Part shown: positions 55,450 through 64,000 of the stretch, piece after piece
How positions within the stretch are numbered: the stretch's first letter is position 1
Layout: every line of letters begins with the position of its first letter
Source: Nepenthes gracilis
Taxonomy: Eukaryota; Streptophyta; Magnoliopsida; Caryophyllales; Nepenthaceae
Reading direction: 5' to 3'
Length of the DNA: 64,000 nt
Assembly: GCA_033239525.1 (NCBI GenBank)
Contig: BSYO01000002.1
Coordinates: 16,278,626-16,342,625, forward strand
Made by a program: the position numbers and the translations under genes
The notes under the pieces: model-generated
The model's input: only the letters and a program-made list of their open reading frames with translations
Database searches by the model: none
What the model was told of the DNA's origin: nothing

Positions 55450-55650
55450 ATCATATTTCAGTCAGCCAGTTAAACCTTGATCGGTAATCCTTTAGATAAC
55501 TTCAGAATACCCCAGAAGATTTACAGTGCATTCCTATGGGACTTTTCAGACTAAACCTTAATCAGGAATCCTTGAGATAGCTTCAAAACATCTCAGAAGT
55601 TCTAAAATATAATCATGTGGGACTTTTTCTGACTAAGATTTCCTCATAGG
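55450..55650. repeat. About 90-100-bp duplication
   Basis: TAAACCTT(G/A)ATC(G/A)G(T/G)AATCCTT...CTTCA(G/A)AA...C(C/T)CAGAAG occurs twice, followed by a GTGGGACTTTT block in both. Confidence 0.6.
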
Positions 55651-56430
55651 TCTTAACATATTACAAGATTCAGGGAAACTTAATTATCAACCCCTAATTT
55701 TTGACCTAGGGTTTGGCGTGGAACTTTCAGACGATAATTGAACACCTAAAGCATGTACAATCATGAAACTAAAGCCCTATATTGTGATACATACAGATAA
55801 ACTAGAAATCTATTCGATTAATTAACAGAAACACACTTTATTTACATAAAACAAGAAGAAGCATAAATTTAGGGAGAAAATACATATTCATAGATACAAA
55901 AAAGCAGTAAAAACGCTACATAGCGTCCAAGGTACACTTGCCTTAGCCTGTTCTACTGTTATTTTTACCCGGTTTGGATCAAAATGGGCGGATTTCTCTC
56001 TCTCCTTCTCTTTCTCCTCTTCCTCCTCCTTCCTCTCGTGTTCTGCTGCACTGCTGAGGCTTCATGCCTCCCTCCACCTCAAAACCCCATTTTAAAACAA
56101 AAAAAGAGGAAGCACATGTGTGTCACATGATGGGCGCTCGAGCGCCCATCAAGTGGCCATCGAGTGCCTAGGCACGCAAATCAGCGCCCGGTTTGGTGCT
56201 CGAGCGCACCCATCGCAAGCCCGTCCCGCTCCCGTGCTGCCTTGGTCAATCAGCAAGCGCAAGCTCCCGCAAAATGTTGCCTTCCCGATGTTCAAGCTTC
56301 ATCTTCCCTCTTTGCCTACTTTAGCTAATTTTGCTTCGGTAGTCATTTTTCCCTTATTCTTAAACCTAATCATGATTACTATTATTTTGATCGCTCCACA
56401 TTTATTAGTTTTCAGGATCAGGATCTCACA

Positions 56431-56555
56431 GGCACTGTACTGTTGCCTGCTGAACTAAGGAAATTTCTCCACTTTTCCTTAATTTTACTTATCCCAAACT
56501 TAGTTATAGCAATTTAATTACCAGAATTATCATATTCCGGGTTCGAGACCTCACA
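56431..56555 (-). mobile_element. Second LTR terminal fragment
   Basis: It ends CCGGGTTCGAGACCTCACA (56555) next to a polypurine-type CTCTCCCCT. Only about 125 bp remain. Confidence 0.55.
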
Positions 56556-57064
56556 CTCTCCCCTATTTTTAGGAATTTTGTCCTCAAAATTTAACAAACT
56601 CCAAATTTTCTTAAATCAAAGGAATCTTCTAAATGTTCTCAAATCACTTTCAGATTAAAATAGTTATCCTAAAACCTTAGACCTCCAAATTGTCCCAATC
56701 CTCATTATTTAGCATGTCTTATCAGGATCCAAATCGACAAGGTCCGATGGCAAACTTATTTTATTAACTACTTTTCTAACTTAATCCCGATCCGTAAACA
56801 AGCAAAATGTGTCATTTCATTTCATACTAAACCTCGAGGTTGATCATTTTCTCTGAACATTAACTTAAACCTTAATATATACACATGTTCATCACTCTTC
56901 CGTTGCACGCTCTGACCAATTCCTATATCTCTATGTTATCTTATTACAATTTACTGTCACAATTTCAACCTAACATCCCGATTCTCTACCAAGCTCTATT
57001 AAGACTCCGATATAAATCTCAAATTAAAATCAGATATCCAAGGCAAGGTACTTTGCACCCTCCT
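56556..57064 (-). other. 3' part of a pol-less interior
   Basis: It starts CTCTCCCCTATTTTTAGGAATTTTGTCCTC and is homologous to 48355-48620 (matching CCAAAT, TTAGACCTCCAAAT, AAACAAGCAAAATG blocks). Non-coding. Cut at 57064 by the next LTR. Confidence 0.65.
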
Positions 57065-57611
57065 TGTGACAGACCGGCCACATTTCCCCTAAATATGACC
57101 TCCATTAGAATCATACTTAATAAAATTTGGGGCATAAAATTTTTTTCTTTCTTTTCTTTTTTTTACACATAGAATCATACTCAACGTTTCAGTTTCCGTA
57201 CAGGATTTTCATACAAAATAGTCCGGTCATAAAATGAACAGAAATATGGGCCAACATATAAAAATCAATGTGGAGAGCTATATTCAAACAAGACAATTCC
57301 GGTTGCAATTTGAATAATAAAACATGTGCTAAACATGAACCAGAGTCGGGAATTTACAAAACGTGAAACTTAGTTCAGATTCTTGCGTGCTTTGTGATGA
57401 AACTTAGACTTGTCAAAACAATGCTATAGAAAATAAATTCCGAAGTATACTTGCATTAAAACATTATTACAATTTAAACTTGAAAATGGCGGTACACTTG
57501 CCTGATTTCCAAATTCTTTCACCCTAACAGACCTAAAGCTCCCTCTTCCTCTTCGCCTCTTACTTCTTCTTTCGTGGACTTTCTAATTCCTTTTTCAGAT
57601 TAGGTGCTCAG

Positions 57612-57619
57612 TATTTATA
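57612..57619 (-). promoter_or_regulatory. TATA-like box
   Basis: Sense TATAAATA, about 110 nt upstream of the donor-like site at 57501. Confidence 0.55.
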
Positions 57620-57829
57620 AAGGATGGGCAAGGTGGGAGTGGGTGGGGTAGGTTACCTACTTGTACTTTCCTTTTTTGTTTTTCTAGAAGGTTAGTGGGG
57701 TAGGTAAGAATGGCTTGCATTCTCTGTGTAGCTGGAAGGAGGTCAACGAGGTAGGTAAGTCTATTTCAACAGAAGTCAGCATTGATCCAATTCTAATCTA
57801 CTCCGGTTGCTTTTCCATTCTCAAAGTCT

Positions 57830-58262
57830 CTAGTCAACAACCACATAATTCCGATCAACATTTCATCCTCAAATTTTCGGTCAATAACCATATAGTTTCA
57901 GTCAACATTTCAACTTCAAATTTCCGGTCAATAACCACATAGTTCTGGCTAACATTTTATCTTCAAATTTTTGGTCAACAACCTCATCATTCCGGTCAAC
58001 ATTTCATCCTCAAATTTTTTGTCAATAACCACATAGTTCCAGTCAAATATTTCATCCTCAAATTTTGGTCAACAACCTCATAATTTCAGTCAATATTTCA
58101 TCCTCAAATTTCCAGTCAATAATCACATAGTTCCGGTCAACATTTCATCCTCAAATTTTCGGTCAATAACCACATAGTTCCAGTCAACATTTCATCTTCA
58201 AATTTTGGATCAATAACCACATAGTTCTGGTCAACATTTCATCAACTCCATCTTTCATCATC
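57830..58262 (-). repeat. 47-bp minisatellite, about nine units, each with GGTCAA words
   Basis: ATAACCACATAGTT(C)-type anchors recur at about 57931, 57978, 58025, 58072, 58118, 58165 and 58212. Each unit has TCCGGTCAACATTTCATCC and often TTTCGGTCAATAACC, giving two GGTCAA/AGTCAA words per unit. Confidence 0.85.
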
Positions 58263-58263
58263 T

Positions 58264-60583
58264 TTTTTTTTTGGTAAGTAAGTTAATTGTATTAAAAGAA
58301 AAAAATTTTACAACCTATGATTTAATTCCAAGTGTTTTCCTACTTTGAATAAAATCATAACCGTGAGGGCTGACCCCGAATATCAAATTAAATAAAAAAA
58401 AACAAATCCTGCAATAGGACACCATTTGTCAAAAAAAATCAGCACAAACAAAACATGCAGCACTGTTATCAGAAACCTGAGGCTCGGTTGTGTTTTTTTA
58501 AAAAGCCAAAACATACGCCCCGAGCATTGCTTCAGCATGAAAATGCCAGCGAGTATCAGCTGGTTTAGCATCACCAGCTTGCAGCATGCCAACAGTTCTC
58601 CTTGGCCTGATCACAGGCTTGCACGCACAGCACCATCCCTTTACAATAAGCAACTCCATACTGCACACGGCAAAACACGTAGGCTTCAAAATAAGTGCAG
58701 TTTCCACCGGAAGCACCTCGGACATGAGGCACCATCTCATCCAATGGCATCTCTAAAGGGCTCATCTCAGACAGTAGGCCATCTCGGCCGTTAAAGACCC
58801 CTGTTTGTACCCATTTCCTCTCATACAGAATCGGAGCACCCTGATCGTGGCATATGCACTCCACAGATAGTTGGCATCTCAATAATCTTCAATAATTAGA
58901 ATCAGCTTCATTAGCAACATCAAGCTGATTTGGGGTTGCAGCAGAATATAGCATGTAGGGAGCTTTCTTTCTGTCAACATCAAAATGCTTCAGCGCCACA
59001 GCAATATCTCCCCAATTTGGGTAGCCCTCTATTGCATTTTCGAACCAGTGCATCAAACAAATCCTCAATGCATACAAAAGAGTCCAGGCCAATGGCTTAT
59101 ATTGCAGCTCTAAGTATTTGAGATTTTCTGCCAGGGGTAGGATATCATCATCCAAGTACCTCGGCACTTTGAAGATATCTCAGCCCAGCATTACTAACTG
59201 ATTCAAGCACAACAGAGGGCAACTAGATCAGAGCCCCATTACCCAGCATCAACATCCGATAGTAGCTTCACAGCCCTGCATAGGACTACATCTAGAGCAG
59301 CAGTATGTATCAGCATGCTTCAGACCAGAGGGAGCTCCTGTTCGAATCTGAAGGACTACTACCCAAACGTTAGCAGCACTAGAGCAATCCCTACCACACC
59401 ACTACCAGCCAAGCCATCAGGTGCAAATTCAACCACGGCCCAATAGCTAAGCATCAGCAGCTATTGCATTTCCACCAAGCAAGCAGCTGCATCAGCAACA
59501 GCTATGCCTCAACCAGCCATGAGGTCCACAATTCCACCGCATCAGTAGCTGCTAACCGGATTGACAGGGTGGACTCGGTCGCCCCCATTTCATGGTACCG
59601 CTTTTAGGGCATCAACAGCATTATATGAGGCCGCAAGTTCCCCAGCAAAATAGTAGGAACAACCTGTAAGGTCCTTTGACATAAGAGAAAGGCAGAATGG
59701 GTACACTCTCCATAGGATTGTGGTCCCCTAGCACCGTCAGGCAACTAAGCAATCTTTTGATCAACCATTACCATGCCAGGACAAACATCATTGATGAGGT
59801 TCACAGGACAGGACCAGGATCAAGCCAAGGATTCAACTTTATGTGCCCCATGAAAGGATACGAGCATCATTATCCATTAACTTGGACACCAACAGATGAG
59901 AATGCATCACAAGTAGTCCTCATGGGTGAGCTAGGGATCTCCATCAGGGTGGAGAAGCATTACTTAACTGGGAGGGAGTATCCACATTGCCATTACTCAA
60001 CCTGAAATCAGCCAGTCTGAAGCATCTAGGTTCATCAACACAGCATCAGTGCACCTATATGCATCAACACCTGACACCTAATCCAAAGGATGGCCATCAA
60101 ACCAGCGGACCAGAGTAGCCAGGATAGTTTCAAACCATCATTTTTTTTTTTGGGCAAGGGGTGGGGGGGCGAATGTGTGTGTGTGTGAGTGTGAAAAAAA
60201 AACCATAGAGTGGGCGACAGAGGAAATCCCAAACAACCAACCATGGGCTAACCTAGTAAGTCAAAACAGTAAAAGCCACTAATTTTAATTTTCCAATTTC
60301 TTCCATATTCTAGTTTTCCCTGTCTTTTATTCACCATAATTTGATATTTTTTTAATAAAATAAAAGAAACGAGAGCCCACCATCCAATCGGCATGTTTCC
60401 ATACCTCGATACAGATGCAGATGGGCTAAGCATCTAAAAGCAACGAAGGAGGTTAACAAATAGATTTGGTACAAGCCCCGCAGGCTAGCAGCCAAGAGGG
60501 AGACCATGCACCAAACTGAATTAAATGGTTTTTTTTTGGGGGGGGGGGCAAAAAACTGAGCACCATAATTTTTTTCAATCATT
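58264..60583 (-). mobile_element. LINE F, 5'-truncated, in the Gypsy LTR
   Basis: It is flanked by the perfect 11-bp duplication TTTCATCATCT (58253-58263 and 60584-60594). Its 3' end is at the left: poly(T), GGTAAGTAAGTT and stem-loop 58327-58348 (TCCAAGT...ACTTTGA). The body is rich in CAGCA (TGCTG on its sense strand), as in LINE B. Near 60130-60240 there are (GT)n and homopolymer runs equivalent to the post-ORF2 region of LINE B. No intact ORF; ORFs listed by frame here are compositional. Confidence 0.85.
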
Positions 60584-60733
60584 TTTCATCATCTTTCATC
60601 AACTTCGGCCATTTCCTTATCATCATCAACTTCGATCTTCTCCTTCTCAACTCCGGCCATCTCATTGCTTAAATTTTTCTTCAGCTTTTACAAGGCCTAA
60701 TTATCATGTTACTTTTAAGGTCAGGATCTCACA

Positions 60734-62615
60734 ATTCTCCCCTACTTAAGAAAATTTTGTCCTTGAAATTTAAATGAAATTACTAACCTTAAGTAAACAA
60801 GTGGGGATACTTACTCCGAATTTCTTCTTCGTGTTCCCAAGTTGCCTCTTCATGCGAATGATTCCTCTAAAGCACCTTTACCAAGGAGATTGTTTTTGTA
60901 CGTAGCTTTTGCTCCTTCTGGTCCAAAATATGCATCGGTTCCTCCACGTAGGATAAGTCTATGTCAATTGTCAATGGCTCAAACTCATGTGCAGGATCAT
61001 GGACATATTTCCTGAGCATTGATACGTGAAATACATCATGTACTTCCGCTAAGCTTGGCGGTAGCGCCAGCCTATAGGCTACTTCTTCGATCATCTCTAA
61101 AATCTCAAAGGGGCCAATGAATCATGGCTTTAGCTTTCCTTGTACCCCAAATCTAGATGTCCCCTTAGATGGCGACACTTTTATAAATACAAAGTCCCCT
61201 ACATCAAACTTCAATGCTGATCTCCTCCGGTCTACATAGCTCTTCTGTCTGCTCCGGGCAACCCTTAAATTCTCATGTATCGGCTTTACCTTCTCCGCCA
61301 TCTCTTTAACAATTTTAGGGCCTAAAATTCGTTTATCTCCAGTTTCCTCCCAGTAGATCGGCGATCTACACTTCCTTCCATATAACGCCTCAAAAGCCTA
61401 TGCTTGTTTGATAGCTATTATTATACGCGAACTCCGCCAAGGCCAAGTAATTATCGCAAGTCCCTTTCATTTCCAAGACCGAAACTCTTAACATATCCTC
61501 AAGGATCTAGATTGTCTATTCTGACTAGCCGTCGGTCTACGGATGATAGGCAGTACTGAACTTCAACTCCGTCCCCAATTCTTTATGCAAGCTTTCCCAA
61601 AACCTTGAAACAAAACGGGAATCCTTATCAGATACAATGGAAGTAGGCACACCATGAAGTCGGACTATTTCATTCACAAATAGCCGTGCCAGTTTATCAC
61701 AAGAGTAAGTCATCCCGATTGCTAAGAAATGGGATGACTTCGTTAGCCGATCAACGATAATCCAAACGGCGTTAGGATTGTTGGGAGTCCTTGGTAGACT
61801 AGACATAAAATCCATAGTAACATCCTCCCATTTCCAACTTGGAACCGGCATCGGTTGTAATAACCCAAAGAGCTTTTTTCTTTCAGCTTTTACTTGTTGG
61901 CACACAAGACACTTTTCCACGTAGGCTATAACGTCCCTTTTTATGTTCCTCCACCAAAATATTTTTTTCAAATCCTGATACATCTTATTCACTCCGGGAT
62001 GGATCGTGTATTGAGATCGATTGGCTTCCTTTAAAATTTTCTCCTTCAATTCTTTATCGTCCGGCACACACAGGGGGTCCCTAAATCTCAACACTCCAGC
62101 TAACCGGACATTAAAATCAATTCTAGAATCTTTATTTAGATCACCCATAATATTCATAAGAAATGGGTCATTCACCTGCTTTCCCTTAACCTCATTTATC
62201 ACCTCCGGCTAAACTTGAAGATATGATAAAATCATCCAGCCGCCTTGAACATGCCACTGAATTTTACATTGCTTCAAATATTCCAACATCTCCATTTGTT
62301 TAATCTGTAACCCCGCCATATAGCCTGATGGGCGCCTTAGAGCATCAGCAACTATATTAGCTTTTTCTGGCTTATACTGTATTTCATAGTCATAATTTTT
62401 CAAGAAGTCAACCCACCTTCTTGGTCTCATATTAATCTCCTTCTGTGAGAAGAGATATTTCAAGCTCTTGTGATCAGAGTAGCAAGGAACTTCTAACCAT
62501 ACAGGTAGTGCCTCCAAATTTTCAAGGCAAACACTACTGTAGCAAGTTCCAGATCATGCATCGGGTAGTTCTTCTCGTGCGTCTTTAGCTGTCTGGAACC
62601 ATAAGTTACCACCTT
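60734..62615 (-). pseudogene. Truncated Gypsy pol: RNase H, integrase, chromodomain-like end
   Basis: From the 3' end: [34 protein letters not shown] and a stop early in the chromodomain-like part (60867-61094). The integrase (61537-62202) has HHCC (ANRSQYTIHPGVNKMY...CLVCQQVK), VTMDFMSSLP, SIVSDKDS and again a stop right after STAYHP. The RNase H part (62209-62517) has [12 protein letters not shown] and [10 protein letters not shown] further stop lies at LQV|PEV (about 62212). At 62615 the frame [18 protein letters not shown] is cut by a plus-strand LTR. Confidence 0.9.
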
Positions 62616-63259
62616 TGTGACGACCCAGATTCTAAAATATAGGAAGTCCCAATCATCGAGTCAAAATAATCAAAGGATCGAGGAAAAACTAAAGGGTATC
62701 CGGTCAACTGCGTTGATCGAAAAATATAATAAGAAGTTCCAAACCGGCCTTAGAGCATTAAGACCGGAGTGCATTGTGTGAAGTGAGGCTAAAGTGGCCT
62801 GACGACCGAAGCGGCCTTTGTGTGAGGAAAAAGAAGTCCTTCTTCTCTTAGCGTAAAAGAAGTCCGTCCTCCCTTAGTGTAAAAGCAGTCCAGCCTTTCA
62901 CTTAAGCTGAAATCAAGTCTGGCCTGGTGTGTTGATAAAACCGGAGTAGAATTAGGGGTGCAAGGGGAATAAAATCCGAAGTTTATAAAAAAGTGATGGA
63001 CAGAGGGAATAATAAGAAGAAGTTGACCAAATTCAAAGAATTGACCGGAATGGAAGAGTTGACCGGAATTGAAGAGTCAACCGGCAGCATTGGCAATAAA
63101 TAAGGAGCGGTTAGCCGGAATTAATTAAGACTTTAGGATTTAGTTAGAATTCAACTAGGCGGTGACCAAAAAAGAGTAGGTAAACTAATCTCGTTACTCC
63201 CACCTACCGTCTGCAAACAAGTACGGGAGTAAGTTACTTACCCCACCAAACTCCTCCTC

Positions 63260-63267
63260 TATATAAA
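63260..63267 (+). promoter_or_regulatory. TATA box
   Basis: TATATAAA in the context CTCCTCTATATAAACCG, about 130 nt upstream of the donor-like site. Confidence 0.65.
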
Positions 63268-63779
63268 CCGATGCTGGTTGATGCAAGAAGAGGGAAGAGA
63301 GTGAACCTAGCACTAGTTGATGCGAAGGCTAGCAGAAGGAAGAGAGTGACGGGGAGAAAGCTTCAAGACGGTAAAAATCTAGGAATCAACTCTCAGGCAA
63401 GTGTACTTCGGACGCTGCTTTTAAATTCATATTTTAAGAATATTACAAGTGTACTCTGTTCTGTTTTTAAGATCATGCTTTAAGAATATTACAAGTTTAT
63501 CCCCTCGTTTTACGATCATGATTTAATGTAAGTATATGCATGTTTGCATCGCAAGTATATCTGATTCTTGATGAGCATATGTTACGGTATGTATGATATT
63601 TGTTCTGATCATTGATTTAAAGAAGAATCCCTGTTAACCATGTTTAAAAGAAGCTCGATTTTCCTTGACGAAGAATCAAGTTCGGTTTTCCCATAATGAA
63701 AAAATTGAGTTCGGCCTTCCCTTGTATCAAGATGAAACCGGCCACCTTTGAGGATGAAAATGAAATCGGCTCCCTTAAT

Positions 63780-64000
63780 GTAAAATGAACTTCCGCTTTA
63801 AAGTACTCCGGCTTTCAATAAAAAGCACTCCGAATTTATGAAACTTCGGCTTTTGAAAGTACTCCGTCCAAAATGAACTCCGCCTTTTAAGAGAAATGAA
63901 CTCCGGCTTTAATGAACTCCATCCAAAATGAACTCCGCCTTTTAAGAGAAAGGACCTCCGACTTTAATGAACTCCGTCTTTTAAATTAACTCCACCCTTT
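63780..64000 (+). repeat. Minisatellite TGAACTCCGnCTTTTAA
   Basis: About twelve units of 17-24 bp with (A/T)(A/T)CTCCG(G/C)CTTT core lie in the LTR minisatellite position. They continue past the window. Confidence 0.8.

Larger units (their letters stand above)
54161..56430 (-). mobile_element. Minus-strand LTR body with tandem arrays
   Basis: The right end is typical (GATCAGGATCTCACA at 56430). U3 has CTCGAGCGC palindromes, and the donor-like module CTAAG|GCAAGTGTACC lies near 55942. The left boundary is not found; 54161-55690 is filled with tandem repeats that I place in the leader or U5 by position. The ORF at 56120-56458 is in U3 and unsupported. Confidence 0.5.
57065..60733 (-). mobile_element. 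3' LTR of a truncated Gypsy element
   Basis: TGTGACAGACCGG...AGGTCAGGATCTCACA, 3669 bp, or about 1.35 kb without the LINE at 58264-60583. It is followed by the polypurine tract (ATTCTCCCCTACTT). It has TATA-like TATAAATA at 57612-57619, donor-like CAG|GCAAGTGTACC at 57501 and a GGTCAA-rich 47-bp minisatellite in U3. The leader side is short; acceptor and stem-loop modules are missing. Confidence 0.8.
62616..64000 (+). mobile_element. LTR, plus strand, running off the window
   Basis: TGTGACGACCCAGATTC starts inside the pol remnant; ACCTT (62611-62615) would be the target duplication. Its U3 has four TTGACC words (about 63022-63080), TATA box TATATAAA at 63260-63267 and donor-like CTCAG|GCAAGTGTACTTCGG at 63397, then a minisatellite to the window end. 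It is either a solo LTR or a 5' LTR. The ORF at 63271-63483 spans the leader and is unsupported. Confidence 0.8.

Noticed and set aside
58426..59167. ORFs in LINE F on both strands
   Set aside because: Non-coding LINE 3' region; no domain is recognisable and no frame is kept relative to LINE B.
60160..60190. (GT)n run as Z-DNA or a host microsatellite locus
   Set aside because: It is inside LINE F, in the low-complexity zone also present after ORF2 in LINE B.

Overview
The window is plant nuclear DNA, almost certainly a heterochromatic or intergenic block of a large angiosperm genome. The evidence is Ty3/Gypsy polyproteins of Tekay/Del-like chromovirus type, L1-clade LINEs with a plant-type DUF4283 ORF1 and zf-RVT ORF2 end, a tRNA-iMet-type primer binding site, and very long LTRs (2-3.5 kb). 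I see no intact host gene, tRNA, rRNA or CRISPR. Species cannot be named from the sequence. Every coding region is a mobile-element ORF, and all but one (LINE ORF1, 4504-6591) carry stops or frameshifts.

Layout. 1-24117 is one plus-strand, pol-less LTR element: 5' LTR (1-2323, start cut by the window), non-coding interior (13832-16240 and 20150-20537) and 3' LTR (20538-24117). Its interior holds an ORF1-only LINE (LINE A, 2324-4420 and 12761-13831). LINE A is itself split by a long ORF1+ORF2 LINE (LINE B, 4421-12760, 12-bp target duplication). A second ORF1-only LINE lies at 16241-20149 (LINE C). The 3' LTR carries a truncated LINE (21273-22179). Next come a solo LTR on the minus strand (24127-27542, duplication ATGCT) and a LINE remnant (27548-28778). 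An old minus-strand LTR (28779-29437 and 38333-40661) is split by a complete but dead Gypsy element (29438-38332, duplication ATAAT). 40662-43685 is old internal DNA plus LTR pieces in both orientations. 43686-48062 is a Gypsy 3' end (LTR plus partial pol). 48063-52659 is another pol-less element interior, interrupted by a second solo LTR (49986-52320, duplication AATCA). 52660-57064 is LTR fragments rich in tandem repeats. 57065-62615 is another Gypsy 3' end, its LTR split by a LINE (58264-60583). A plus-strand LTR starts at 62616 and runs off the window.

How the parts work together. The pol-coding Gypsy copies and the pol-less copies share LTR architecture, so the latter look like non-autonomous derivatives served in trans. 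Likewise the ORF1-only LINEs share a 3' stem-loop and TTACTTACC-A(n) end with the LINE that has ORF2. The main unexpected signal is inside the LTRs. Despite heavy divergence they keep the same order: TATA box, about 100-130 nt, a splice-donor-like AG|GCAAGTGTAC (GT in one copy), a covarying stem-loop, a position filled by a different minisatellite in each lineage, then a hairpin plus pyrimidine tract plus CAG|ATGAG acceptor-like site. I infer a conserved, possibly GC-AG, leader intron with structured RNA in a long-LTR Gypsy superfamily group. This needs RNA evidence.
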